64,000 nucleotides of DNA from JAWLHU01 sp049324875 (lineage in GTDB: Bacteria; Bacillota; Sulfobacillia; Symbiobacteriales; Symbiobacteriaceae), in the NCBI GenBank assembly GCA_049324875.1, contig JBMONC010000048.1, positions 23,969 through 87,968 on the forward strand, read 5' to 3'. Both the position numbers and the translations under genes were made by a program. Below are positions 16,407 to 24,263 of the stretch, piece after piece. The notes under the pieces are model-generated. The model was given only the letters and a program-made list of their open reading frames with translations, did no database searches and was not told the origin of the DNA. The first letter of the stretch is position 1. Each line of letters opens with the position of its first letter.

Positions 16407-16552
16407 TCTCTTCCACCCCCGTGTGAGCGCTGATGTTCTTCCCAAGAGGTCACCGGCGCCTGTGATCCCCTTCAGCATACCTCCGGGGGGAAGAGGCCGG
16501 AAATAGCGCAGGATGTAGGTTTTGTGGTAGCACCGACGCGATTCAAGTCTAA

Positions 16553-16600
16553 TTGTGCTCTGATTCACATAAGCGTTTTGTGTTGTGACCCACTTCACAA
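16553..16600 (-). promoter_or_regulatory. Two CRP/FNR-family operator sites upstream of fdnG
   Basis: Site 1 (16583-16600) is a perfect palindrome TTGTGA-N6-TCACAA. Site 2 (16553-16570) is TTGTGC-N6-TCACAT. Their centres are exactly 30 bp apart. They lie 147-194 bases upstream of the fdnG start in an otherwise gene-free region (16407-16962). The half-site TGTGA is that of CRP-like regulators rather than FNR (TTGAT). Confidence 0.65.
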
Positions 16601-16962
16601 GCATAGCGCCGAGAAATCGGACGGGGCCGTTATGACTAGTCCAAAGGTGCTATTCGGATCAGCCGGAGAGCCGGTCTCATCGGGTAAAGACCGTATGGGG
16701 CGCGGAAATGCGGTGATTTTTCGCACAGCGGCCACGGGATCGCCGGTCAGCCCTCGCCGGGACCGACCGGCGGTATGGTTCCGAGCACTTGGCCCCTCCG
16801 TCGCTGACACCCTCGGTGTGGCCCCTTCTGCTCATCTGGTCTATACCCGTGCTTGTGAAGACTATCACTTACTGGTGCCTTCTACCCGTTTGCGGCAAAA
16901 ATTACGCTGTCCGCCGGCCGCCTCTTGGTCCATAATGGAGCGAGAGAGGGGATGAGAGATCG

Positions 16963-17586
16963 ATGGGTAGCGAGGGGCATCCGGTGCTGGCGGCGATCTA
17001 CGACCGGGTGATGAGCGGCTTTGAGCGGACCGAGGGGCTGGGGTGGCGGAAGCAGGTGCTGGCCGGCTGCCGGGGCCGGGTGCTGGACCTGGGCTGCGGC
17101 ACCGGGGCCAACTTCCCCGTCTGGCAGGGAATCGAGGCCCTGGAGTTGCACGCCACCGAGCCCGACCCGCACATGCTCCGGCGGGCCAGGGCCCGGGCCG
17201 CCCGGCTGGGCCTGGCGGTCACCTTCGCCGGCGCTCCCGCCGAACGGCTGCCCTACCCCGACGGGTTCTTCGACGCCGTGGTCACCACCCTGGTCCTCTG
17301 CACCGTGGCGGACCCCGCCCGGGCCATTGCCGAGGTGGCCCGGGTCCTCAAACCGGGCGGCGAGTTCCGGTTCATGGAGCACGTGCGGGCCGGCGGCCGG
17401 ATGGGCTGGTGGCAGGACCGACTCACCCCTCTCTGGCGGCGGGTCTCAGGGGGCTGCCACCTGAACCGGGAGACGGGGAGGGCGATCGCCGAGGCCTTTG
17501 TCGATGTCACCTGGGAGGCGGTGGAGCGCAGCTTTCCGGTGGGGCGGATCCTCCTGGGGCGGGCACGGAAGAGCCCCCATGTTTAG
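16963..17586 (+). CDS. Class I SAM-dependent methyltransferase
   Basis: The 207-residue protein has the Methyltransf_11 signature: motif I VLDLGCGTGANFPVW, an acidic strand end ELHATEPDPHML, motif II/III around FFDAVVTTLVLCTVADPARAIAEVARVLKPGGEFRFMEHV in pieces, and a C-terminal Trp-rich tail. This subgroup is often annotated as UbiE-like or phosphatidylethanolamine methyltransferase-like; the substrate is not known. ATG 16963 follows GAGAGGGGATGAGA. It is divergent from the fdn operon and followed by a strong terminator, so monocistronic. Confidence 0.88.
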   Translation: MGSEGHPVLAAIYDRVMSGFERTEGLGWRKQVLAGCRGRVLDLGCGTGANFPVWQGIEALELHATEPDPHMLRRARARAARLGLAVTFAGAPAERLPYPDGFFDAVVTTLVLCTVADPARAIAEVARVLKPGGEFRFMEHVRAGGRMGWWQDRLTPLWRRVSGGCHLNRETGRAIAEAFVDVTWEAVERSFPVGRILLGRARKSPHV

Positions 17587-17617
17587 GGCCTGGAAGGCTT
17601 CAGCGGCCTTCCAGGCC
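17587..17617 (+). terminator. Rho-independent terminator after the methyltransferase gene
   Basis: GGCCTGGAAGG pairs with CCTTCCAGGCC (11 bp) and is followed by TTTCTGTC. It begins within two bases of the stop codon. Confidence 0.85.
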
Positions 17618-17739
17618 TTTCTGTCTATCGCGGTCGGCCAGATTGTTCGTTTGCACTATTGCGATGCGAACACAAGTTCGCTACCCTGAGACTGCCGGCT
17701 TCGCAGCCGCGCCAGCCAGAACCGCGAGGAGGAGACCGG

Positions 17740-18120
17740 ATGATCAGGAGAATCAGCCTGGGTGTGGGCGAGGACGCAACCTATTGCTCGTGTGCAGTCG
17801 CCGGGGATTTCATCTTCACCTCCCACCAGGGAGGGGGACAGCACTCCGATCAGATCGAGGTCCAGCTGGAGGCCGCCTTCAAGAACCTGGAGGAGGCCCT
17901 TCAGGCAGCGGGGGCCTCCCTCGACGACATCGTGCAGATCAACCTGCTCCTGAAGGAACTGGCTGACTTCCACAGGGCCGAGGCGGTCTTCCGGAAGGTC
18001 TTCACCAAGGGGTATCCGCCGCGCAGTACATACAAGACCGAGTTCATCGCCCCCCAGATCCTGGTCCAGATCGACGCCATCGCCTACAGGCCGTCGCCAA
18101 CGGCTCAGGTCAGCAGGTAG
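17740..18120 (+). CDS. RidA/YjgF/YER057c family protein
   Basis: The 126-residue protein is the usual Rid size. It shows the family pattern: FIFTSHQGG near the N-terminus, IEVQLEAAFKNLEEALQAAG, DDIVQINLLLKELADFHRAEAVF in pieces, and PPRSTYKTEFIAPQILVQIDAIAY, where R105 of classical RidA corresponds to the Arg in PPRST. Classical members hydrolyse reactive enamine/imine intermediates; the divergent N-terminus makes the exact activity uncertain. ATG 17740 follows GGAGGAG. Its last 16 bases overlap the end of the convergent ZIP gene. Confidence 0.88.
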   Translation: MIRRISLGVGEDATYCSCAVAGDFIFTSHQGGGQHSDQIEVQLEAAFKNLEEALQAAGASLDDIVQINLLLKELADFHRAEAVFRKVFTKGYPPRSTYKTEFIAPQILVQIDAIAYRPSPTAQVSR

Positions 18121-18791
18121 ACCAGGAGCATCCCGACCAGCACCAGCCAGGTGCTGCCGCCCCTGCGGAGCACGTGGGGCAGCATCTCCGTCGCCCCGAC
18201 GTAGAGGAAGGAGCCGGCGGCCACGCCCAGCACCGCCCCGTGGGAGAGCAGGGCCAGTTTGGCCCAGAGCAGGGCGGTCCAGCCGCCCACCACGGTGGCC
18301 AGGCCGATGGCCAGCACCCCGAGGATCGCCAGGCGTGGCGAATCGCTGGCGGAGAGGATCACTGTGGCCAGGCTGAAGCCCTCGGGCAGTTTGTGCAGCA
18401 TCATCGCCAGCAGGCCGATCCAGCCGAACTGCCCGCCCGCCTGGGCCGCCAGGCCCAGAGCGGCCCCCTCCACCAGGCTGTGAAGCAGCATGCCCGTGAA
18501 GACCGCCCAGGCCGACTCGACCCCCAGCGGCCGCCGGCGGGCTCCGCTCGGGGCGGCCAGACTCCGCAGCAGCAGGAACACGGCGAAGCCCAGGGCGACC
18601 GTCAGGGCGCCCCCCTTCTGGCCCACGGCGGCGGGGAGCATGCTCAGCAGGGCGCTGCCCAGCAGGAAGCCGGCGCCGACCGCCATCAGCCGGTCCATCT
18701 CCTCCTTCAGCTGCGCGCACCGCAGGGTGAACCAGCCCCCCAGCAGATCGGCCGCGAGGGCGGCCAGCGAGATAAGCGTAACGGCGACCAT
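18105..18791 (-). CDS. ZIP family divalent metal transporter
   Basis: The 228-residue protein has about eight hydrophobic helices and the two ZIP metal-site helices: HSLVEGAALGLAAQ (helix 4) and MLHKLPEGFSLATVIL (helix 5), with the His and Glu pairs that bind Zn2+. ZIP proteins move Zn2+ or related ions across the membrane. ATG 18791 follows GGGAGG at 8 bases (GTG 18800 overlaps the binding site). It lies 54 bases downstream of cadA in the same direction, so it is probably co-transcribed with the Cd/Zn ATPase and regulated by CadC. Confidence 0.88.
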   Translation of the reverse strand: MVAVTLISLAALAADLLGGWFTLRCAQLKEEMDRLMAVGAGFLLGSALLSMLPAAVGQKGGALTVALGFAVFLLLRSLAAPSGARRRPLGVESAWAVFTGMLLHSLVEGAALGLAAQAGGQFGWIGLLAMMLHKLPEGFSLATVILSASDSPRLAILGVLAIGLATVVGGWTALLWAKLALLSHGAVLGVAAGSFLYVGATEMLPHVLRRGGSTWLVLVGMLLVYLLT

Positions 18792-18845
18792 CCCCAGCAC
18801 CTCCCGACAGGGGGAGTATACGTGGGAGATGGCCGCCGCAGACGG

Positions 18846-20963
18846 TCACTCCTCGGGACGGAGCCGGAGCAGCCGCATCCCGTTCAGCGTCACCAGGATG
18901 GTGGCGCCCATGTCGGCCAGGATCGCCAGCCAGAGGGTAAGCCAGCCGGGGAAGACCGCCGCCACCGCCAGCAGCTTCAGCCCCAGCGCCAGGGCGATGT
19001 TCTGCTTGATCACCGCCATGGTCGCCCGGCTGAGCCGGATGGTGAAGGGCAGCTTGGTCAGGTCGTCGGCCATCAGGGCGATGTCCGCCGTCTCCAGCGC
19101 CACATCGGTGCCGGCGCCGCCCATGGCGATCCCCACCGTGGCCGCCGCCAGGGCCGGGGCGTCGTTTACCCCGTCGCCCACCATGGCGACCGCCCCGTGC
19201 CGGGCCGCCAGCTCACGGACCGCCTCCACCTTCTGGTGGGGCAGCAGCTCCGCCCGCACCTGATCGACCCCCACCTGTTGCCCGATGGCCCGGGCGGTGG
19301 CCCGGTTGTCCCCGGTCAGCATCACCGTCTGGGCGATGCCGGCCCGCTTCAGCTGCGCCAGCGCCCGGGCCGTGCTCTCCCGCGGGGTGTCGGCCACCGC
19401 CAGCACGCCCAGCAGCTCGGTTGCCGTGCCCAGCAGCATCACGGTGCGGCCCTGGCTCTGCCAGGTCTCCACCGGCCCCGCCGCCGGGGTCAGGTCCAGC
19501 TTCAGCTCCTCGGCGAAGAGCGCCGGGCTGCCCACATAGAGCAGCTCCCCGTCCACCACGGCCCGGGCGCCCCGCCCGACGATCGCCTCAAACCCCTCCG
19601 CCCGGGGCAGGGGCTGAGCAGCCGCCCGCACGATCGCTCTGGCCAGCGGGTGCTCCGACCGGGCCTCCACCGCCGCCGCCAGTCGCAGCACACCCGCGGC
19701 GTCCAGCCCGGGGGTGAGCGGCTCCACGCCGGTCACCGCCGGCTGGCCGCGGGTCAGCGTCCCCGTCTTGTCAAAGGCGATGGTCTGGATCGAACCCGCC
19801 CGCTCCAGGTGGGCCCCGCCCTTGATCAGCACCCCGTTGCGGGCGGCGGTGGCAATCGCCGAGACGATGGAGACCGGGGTGGAGACCACCAGGGCGCAGG
19901 GGCAGCCCACCACCAGCAGCGCAAGCCCCTCGTAGATCCAGTGGTTCCAGTCCCCCCCGAAGAAGAGGGGCGGCACCAGGATCACCAGGGCGGCCAGGAG
20001 CATGATCACCGGGGTGTAGACGGCGGCGAACCGCTCCACGAAGGTCTGGCTGGGCGCCCGCTGCGCCTGCGCCTCCTCCACCAGGTGGATCAGCTTCGCC
20101 AGGGTGGTGTCCTCCACCAGCCGGGTGACCCGGACCTCCAGGCCGCCGTGGCCGTTGACGGTGCCGGCGAAGACCTCATCCCCCGGCCCCTTCTCCACGG
20201 GCAGCGACTCGCCGGTGATGTTCGCCTGGTTGACGGCGGAGCGGCCGGTCAGCACCACCCCGTCCATCGCCAGCTTCTCGCCCGGCCGGACCACCAGCGT
20301 CTCGCCCACCCGGACCTCCTCCACCGGGACCTCTACCTCTTCCAGCATCCGGATCACACGGGCGCTCTTCGGGGCGATCTCCATCAGGGAGCGGAGCGAC
20401 TGGCGGGCCCGGTCCATGGTGTAGGACTCCAGGACCTCGCTGACGCCAAACAGCACAGCCACCACCGCCCCCTCGCCCCACTCCCCGATCAGGGCGGCGC
20501 CGGTGACGGCGACGGTCATCAGCACGTTCATGTCAAACTGGAGCCGGAACAGATTCCGGACGCCCTTGCGGAAGGTGGCCCAGCCGCCCACCAGGATGGC
20601 GAGGGCAAAGAGAGCGGTGGCAGCCGGCTCGGGCGCCAGCCGCTCCGCCGCCTCGGCGGCCAGGGTGAAGAGGAGCGCAGCGGCGGTGGGGATCACCGCC
20701 GGGTTGGCCCGCCAGTACGGCTGGGGCGGGGCCGGCGTCTCCCGCTCGGCCCGGATCTGGATGTTGTGGGACCTGCCGGTCTCCGCCACCTGCTCCCGGG
20801 AGACGTTCCCCTCCACGGTCAGCTTGGCGGCAGCAAAGTTCAGCTCTGCCCTGGTGACCCCAGGGATGCGGCTCACGTCCTGCTCGAACTTGGCCGCACA
20901 GTCGGTTCAGGTCAGGCCGGTCAGCCGGAAGACCTGCTTGTTGGCAGCAGCGGTGGCGCTCAC
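18846..20963 (-). CDS. cadA: CadA-type Cd/Zn/Pb P1B-ATPase with in-frame TGA in the metal-binding CxxC (candidate selenoprotein)
   Basis: Read through TGA 20907-20909, the protein is 705 aa, normal for CadA. GTG 20963 overlaps the cadC stop as GTGA, and GGGAGG lies 10 bases upstream, so the true start is upstream of the TGA. Residues 10-70 form an HMA domain where the usual CxxC reads LTGLT-U19-TDC22-AAKFE. The core has CPCALVVSTP (metal site), DKTGTLT (phosphorylation), SEHPLAR and GDGVNDAPAL, so export of Cd2+, Zn2+ or Pb2+ is expected. If the TGA acts as a stop, restart at GTG 20876 would give an ATPase lacking most of the N-terminal metal site. Confidence 0.9.
20867..20898 (-). promoter_or_regulatory. 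Candidate SECIS-like hairpin after the cadA TGA
   Basis: Counting from the TGA, TGCGGC (+9 to +14) pairs with GCCGCA (+35 to +40), and inside it GTTC (+18) pairs with GGAC (+27) closing loop GAGCA. An apical loop starting with G about 22 bases after the TGA fits the general bacterial SECIS layout. The loop is not the GGUCU type seen in fdnG, and the 4-bp inner stem is weak. Confidence 0.4.
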
Positions 20964-21337
20964 TCGGGCCGCACCTCCCGGGCGTGGGCCAGCGCCTGCG
21001 CGAGGATGGTGGCCACGTGATGATCATCCAGGGAGTAGAAGACCAGCTTCCCTTCCTTCCGGTGCTTTGCCAGCCCCATGTTCCGGAGCAGCCGCAGGTG
21101 GTGGGAGGCGGTGGCGACGCTGGTCCCGGTCAGGTGGGCCACGTCGCAGACACAGAGCTCCTCCCTGGTCAGCGCCAGGGCAATCTTGACCCGGGTCTCG
21201 TCCGCCAGCGCCTTGAAGAGCTGGGCCAGCCGCTCGGTGCCGGCCACCTCCGCCCTCAGCCGCTCCACCTTCTCCGCATCGTAGCAGAATATCTCGCAGG
21301 TATCGTGCTCAAGGGGGCGCGTCTTGACAGGCGCCAA
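20960..21337 (-). CDS. cadC: CadC, ArsR/SmtB-family metal-sensing repressor
   Basis: The 125-residue protein has the CadC layout: an N-terminal Cys-containing arm (CEIFCYD) and helix alpha-3 ELCVCDVA, together the alpha-3N site that binds Cd2+ or Pb2+, and a winged helix (TSVATASHHLRLLRNMGLAKHRKEGKLVFYSL in pieces). Asp and His near the C-terminal helix (SLDDHHVATILAQALAHA) match the alpha-5 zinc site. The start is TTG 21337 with GGAGG 7 bases upstream. The stop overlaps cadA. It is expected to repress cadC-cadA-ZIP and release on metal binding. Confidence 0.92.
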   Translation of the reverse strand: MAPVKTRPLEHDTCEIFCYDAEKVERLRAEVAGTERLAQLFKALADETRVKIALALTREELCVCDVAHLTGTSVATASHHLRLLRNMGLAKHRKEGKLVFYSLDDHHVATILAQALAHAREVRPE

Positions 21338-21356
21338 GTGAAAGCCTCCTCATTTA

Positions 21357-21403
21357 GATACTCGTTTGAGTATCATTATAAGCGGCTGCCGCCCGTTTGT
21401 CAC
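21357..21403 (-). promoter_or_regulatory. cadC promoter and CadC operator
   Basis: On the minus strand GTGACA (21403-21398), a 17-base spacer and TATAAT (21380-21375) form a sigma-A promoter. Immediately downstream is the palindrome GATACTC-GTTT-GAGTATC (21357-21374), placed to block transcription initiation, and then the cadC binding site. Confidence 0.8.
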
Positions 21404-21442
21404 CATAGATTCCGCCCAGACCGATCAAACCAGCTAAACAGA

Positions 21443-21474
21443 GAGGACGAGCCCGCCGCGGCCGGCCCGTCCTC
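21443..21474 (-). terminator. Probable terminator of the marR-arsA operon
   Basis: GAGGACG pairs with CGTCCTC, extended by an inner GCC/GGC pairing, with TCTCTGTTT following on the minus strand. It lies downstream of the arsA operon and the SH3 remnant. Confidence 0.5.
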
Positions 21475-21484
21475 GTTGCGATCC

Positions 21485-21672
21485 CTACTTCAGCCACCCC
21501 ACGAAGCCGGAACCGTTCATGCGGGGCGAGTGTCAGTCACCGTGCCGTCGGGCACGCAGGTGTCCACGGGGGCGGAGAGTTGGTAGCCGGCACGCAGGTT
21601 GAGGCAGTCGCCGGCCCGCTCCGCCTGGGCCGGCGCCTCCCCCGCTGGGAGGCTCTGCGGCTTCGCCCGTCC
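21485..21672 (-). pseudogene. Remnant of an SH3b-domain protein
   Basis: On the minus strand from 21672 the frame reads an Ala/Pro-rich linker, then GDCLNLRAGYQLSAPVDTC and VPDGTVT, clearly like the SH3b domain of the first gene in the window (DCVNLRASFSKESPVITCLPDG). It then hits a stop, while another frame gives SGFVGWLK and a stop at 21485, the usual SH3b end. The piece has no start codon or binding site and begins right behind the small gene at 21677. It is read as a truncated, frameshifted fragment. Confidence 0.65.
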
Positions 21673-21676
21673 CCTG

Positions 21677-21898
21677 CTACTCCAGCGGGATCGGCTTCGA
21701 CCCCTCCGCCCCCTCCTGCCGCTGCTCCTCCTGCTCCAGCCGCTCCAGGGCGTGCTCCACCAGCACCTTCACCCCCAGCAGCGACTCCCGCCTGGCGTTG
21801 CGGAAGTGGGCCATGGCCTCCTTCGGCGCCTGGGGGAGCAGCGCTCCCCGCATATCCAGCAGCAGATCGATCACATGGTGCAGACGCTCCCGGTTCAT
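21677..21898 (-). CDS. Small helical protein coupled to ArsA ATPase
   Basis: The 73-residue protein is almost wholly helical: LHHVIDLLLDMRGALLPQAP, EAMAHFRNARRESLLGVKVL, VEHALERLEQEEQ. Its ATG overlaps the ArsA stop (ATGA at 21895-21898), so the two are translationally coupled. It has no signal or membrane segment. I do not recognise a named family; a partner or regulator of the ATPase is inferred from coupling. Confidence 0.75.
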   Translation of the reverse strand: MNRERLHHVIDLLLDMRGALLPQAPKEAMAHFRNARRESLLGVKVLVEHALERLEQEEQRQEGAEGSKPIPLE

Positions 21899-23106
21899 GC
21901 TTCCGCCTCCTCTTCCGCCATCGCCGTCTCGGTCACGCTGCGCTCACCGAACCGGATCGCCAGCCGGTCCTCGGTGAACCGGGCGCCCAGGATGGGCCGG
22001 CCCGTCAGCATCCGGGGCAGGACCACCTTCCGCTTGTACCAGCCCACCGAGACGGTCAGCTCATCGCCCCGCTGGGTCAGGTTGATCTGCTCCTTCGGCA
22101 CGAAGGGGACCGCCAGCTCAAACAGGTAGCCCCCGCCCTCGGGTCGCAGCTCCTCCACCTGGCCGGTATAGAGGATCCCGGCGGGGTCGCGCTCCCCGAA
22201 GGCCGCCTCCGCCACCCGCTCCAGCATCGGCAGCCCCACCACCTCGGTCTCCATCAGCGGGATCCGGAAGATCGGCAGCGGGTTGAAGGAGGCCTCGATC
22301 TCCTCGTTATGCTTCGCCTGCACCTCCCGCCAGCGGGCGAGGTAGGACTCCTCCGCCTCCGGCGGCAGCACCCGGTTGATCACCACCGCATCGGTGTTGA
22401 AGCCGAAGAGGTTCAGGTAGGTGAAGGAGCGGCGGGCCTCGGCGATCACCATCTTCTCAGGGTTGACCACCAGCCGCATCGAGGTGGTCCCGTGGTCCAG
22501 CAGGATCCGGTGCATGTCGGCCAGCTCGTACATCAGCCGCTCCATCGAGTCCATCACCTGGTCGGAGGGCAGCTCCAGGCCGTGCATCGCCATCCGGGCG
22601 ATGGGCCGGGCCACCTTCACCACCTTCTTCTTCATCGGGAAGATCTTCTCGATCCACCAGCGCAGGGCGCTGGGGTAGTTGAGCATCCGCAGCGTCTCGC
22701 CGGTGGGGGCGCAGTCGACGATCAGGGCGTCGTACCTGCCGCTCAGCACGTGCTTGCGGATCTGCAGCAGCGAGAAGAGCTCCTCCATGCCCGGGAAGAC
22801 CAGCAGCTCTTCGGTGGAGATCGACTCCACCTTCGCCCAGGCCATCAGCCCGGCCAGCCAGCGCTGGATGTCGCCCCAGTTCCGCTCCGCCTCCCGGAGG
22901 GAGTCGATCTCCTGGCCCCAGAGGTTCCCCGCCACCGGGACCGGATCGGGCCCCAGCGGCTGGTCGAGGGAGTCGGCCAGAGAGTGGGCCGCATCGGTGG
23001 ACATGATCAGGGTCTTGTAGCCCAGCTTCGCCAGGCGGGTCGCCGTGGCCGCCGCCACGCTGGTCTTTCCCACCCCGCCCTTGCCGGTATAGACGATCAC
23101 ACGCAT
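21895..23106 (-). CDS. ArsA/GET3 (TRC40)-family ATPase
   Basis: The 403-residue protein carries the deviant Walker A motif GKGGVGKTSVAAATA at residue ~8, the switch I region STDAAHSLADSL and a Walker-type VDCAPTGETLRML, as in ArsA and Get3. It has one ATPase unit, not the doubled ArsA of plasmids, plus a C-terminal beta-rich domain (LFELAVPFVPKEQINLTQRG) like the alpha-crystallin-type extension of bacterial ArsA homologues. Arsenite extrusion is not supported, as no arsB or arsC is nearby; membrane-protein handling or an envelope stress role is possible. ATG 23106 follows GAGG at 8 bases. A MarR-type operator lies just upstream. Confidence 0.88.
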   Translation of the reverse strand: MRVIVYTGKGGVGKTSVAAATATRLAKLGYKTLIMSTDAAHSLADSLDQPLGPDPVPVAGNLWGQEIDSLREAERNWGDIQRWLAGLMAWAKVESISTEELLVFPGMEELFSLLQIRKHVLSGRYDALIVDCAPTGETLRMLNYPSALRWWIEKIFPMKKKVVKVARPIARMAMHGLELPSDQVMDSMERLMYELADMHRILLDHGTTSMRLVVNPEKMVIAEARRSFTYLNLFGFNTDAVVINRVLPPEAEESYLARWREVQAKHNEEIEASFNPLPIFRIPLMETEVVGLPMLERVAEAAFGERDPAGILYTGQVEELRPEGGGYLFELAVPFVPKEQINLTQRGDELTVSVGWYKRKVVLPRMLTGRPILGARFTEDRLAIRFGERSVTETAMAEEEAEA

Positions 23107-23122
23107 GCAGGTCACCTCGTTT

Positions 23123-23140
23123 ACTACGACTTCGAAGTAT
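23123..23140. promoter_or_regulatory. MarR-type operator upstream of arsA
   Basis: ACTACGACTTCGAAGTAT differs at one base from the site at 23687-23704 upstream of marR. It lies between the marR stop and the arsA start, so arsA probably has its own MarR-controlled promoter or attenuation point. Confidence 0.6.
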
Positions 23141-23180
23141 TGGCTTCAAGGATGCGCAGGCGGGAGAGGCCTGCGCATGC

Positions 23181-23663
23181 TCAGTTATCCAGCGGGATCC
23201 GCCGGGGCCGGGAGGTGGCCTCCCGGGCGGACGGCGCCGCCGGTCGCTCCTCCTGGAAGGCGCGGAGCACCTTCTGGACCAGGGTCATGAGGATCGAGAG
23301 CTCCTCGGGGGTCAGGGCGGTGGTCACCCGCTCCAGCAGGGCGTCGATCTGCCCCTGGACCTTCACGGCCAGGGCCCGCCCCTCCTCGGTCAGCCGGTTG
23401 ACGATCACCCGGCGGTCCTCCTCGGAGCGCTGCCGCTCGATCAGCCGCCGCTTCGTCAGCCGGGCGCCGATCCCGGTGGCGGTGGAGAGCGGCACGTTCA
23501 GATCCTCCGCCAGCTCGGTCATGGTCGCCTCGCCCCGCCGATGGAGCATCAGCAGGGCCAGCAGGTCGGTCTTGGGCAGCTCCCGGTCCAGCTCCAGCAG
23601 GTCGGGCGGGAGCAGCGGCAGCCGTAGCTGTCCGGAGAGGATCATCTCAACCAGCTGCTGCAT
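23181..23663 (-). CDS. MarR-family transcriptional regulator
   Basis: The 160-residue protein has the MarR winged helix: LPKTDLLALLMLHRRGEATM, TELAEDLNVPLSTATGIGARL (recognition helix) and RQRSEEDRRVIVNRLTEEG (wing with the DRR motif), followed by long dimerisation helices. Such proteins usually repress their own operon and are released by small ligands or oxidation; no Cys is present. Three related operator palindromes lie at 23123, 23687 and 23722. It precedes arsA in the same direction. ATG 23663 is preceded by GGGGAGGG. Confidence 0.92.
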   Translation of the reverse strand: MQQLVEMILSGQLRLPLLPPDLLELDRELPKTDLLALLMLHRRGEATMTELAEDLNVPLSTATGIGARLTKRRLIERQRSEEDRRVIVNRLTEEGRALAVKVQGQIDALLERVTTALTPEELSILMTLVQKVLRAFQEERPAAPSAREATSRPRRIPLDN

Positions 23664-23686
23664 GCCATCCCTCCCCGACGGGTAAA

Positions 23687-23745
23687 ACTACGAGTTCGAA
23701 GTATCTTGACATCCTTAGAATACTACGCTCTCGTAGTGTTGTCAA
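23687..23745 (-). promoter_or_regulatory. marR promoter with two operators
   Basis: On the minus strand TTGACA (23745-23740), a 17-base spacer and TATTCT (23722-23717) form a near-consensus promoter. The palindrome ACTACG-CTCT-CGTAGT (23722-23737) fills the spacer, and ACTACGAGTTCGAAGTAT (23687-23704) lies just after the start point. This fits tight autorepression by MarR. Confidence 0.8.
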
Positions 23746-23752
23746 CAGGCAA

Positions 23753-24262
23753 CTAGCCTGCCAGCATCCCCACCAGGACCGCTGCGAGCATCAGCGGGGC
23801 GGTGGGAAGCTTATACAGCCTGCCCGCCACCACCACGCCCGTGATCAGCAGCCCCAGCCCGTGGAGCCCGCCGCCGGCGGTCAGGAGGATCCGCCCGGCC
23901 AGGTAGAGCACGATCACCGTCACCAGCGGCCCCACCGCCTCCAGCCCGGCCTTCACCGGCGGGAGCCGGAACCAGGCGGGCGGGACCCGGGCAATCAGGA
24001 AGACCGCCCCCAGGCTGACCAGGATCAGCGCCAGGGTGGCCGCCACGGCGCTGCCGAGGCCGCCCGCCGCCATGCCGATCGCCGTGGTGAAGGCGGCCAG
24101 CGGTCCGGGGGTGGACTGGCCCAGCGCCACCGCCACCGCGAACTCCTCCGCCGAGATCACCCCGGTCTGCACCAGCTCCCGCTCCAGACCGGCCATCAGG
24201 GTGGTGCCCCCGCCAAAGGAGAGCGCCGTCAGCCCCACCACCAGGAGGAAAAAGCGCAGCAT
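23753..24262 (-). CDS. chrA: Chromate transporter domain protein, second of a pair
   Basis: The 169-residue protein is a single CHR domain with FFLLVVGLTALSFGGGTTLMAGLERELV and EEFAVAVALGQSTPGPLAAFTTAIG, the signature GQ(S/T)xPGP. Short-chain ChrA proteins work as a heteromeric pair encoded by adjacent genes; the partner is one base upstream. They export chromate or related oxyanions. ATG 24262 overlaps the binding site region at the end of the partner gene. Confidence 0.88.
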   Translation of the reverse strand: MLRFFLLVVGLTALSFGGGTTLMAGLERELVQTGVISAEEFAVAVALGQSTPGPLAAFTTAIGMAAGGLGSAVAATLALILVSLGAVFLIARVPPAWFRLPPVKAGLEAVGPLVTVIVLYLAGRILLTAGGGLHGLGLLITGVVVAGRLYKLPTAPLMLAAVLVGMLAG

Positions 24263-24263
24263 C

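Noticed and set aside
13356..16433. Plus-strand open frame of ~1025 codons over the formate dehydrogenase genes
   Set aside because: It mirrors the codon pattern of fdnG on the opposite strand, has low-complexity Gly/Val/Leu/His content and no binding site; long antisense frames are expected at this GC content.
18174..21020. Plus-strand open frame of ~948 codons opposite cadA and the ZIP gene
   Set aside because: It is antisense to well-identified genes, Gln/Arg/His-rich and has no family features.
21895..23106. Arsenic resistance operon
   Set aside because: The ATPase is ArsA-like, but no arsB, arsC, acr3 or arsenic-type ArsR is adjacent; the regulator is MarR-type without Cys.
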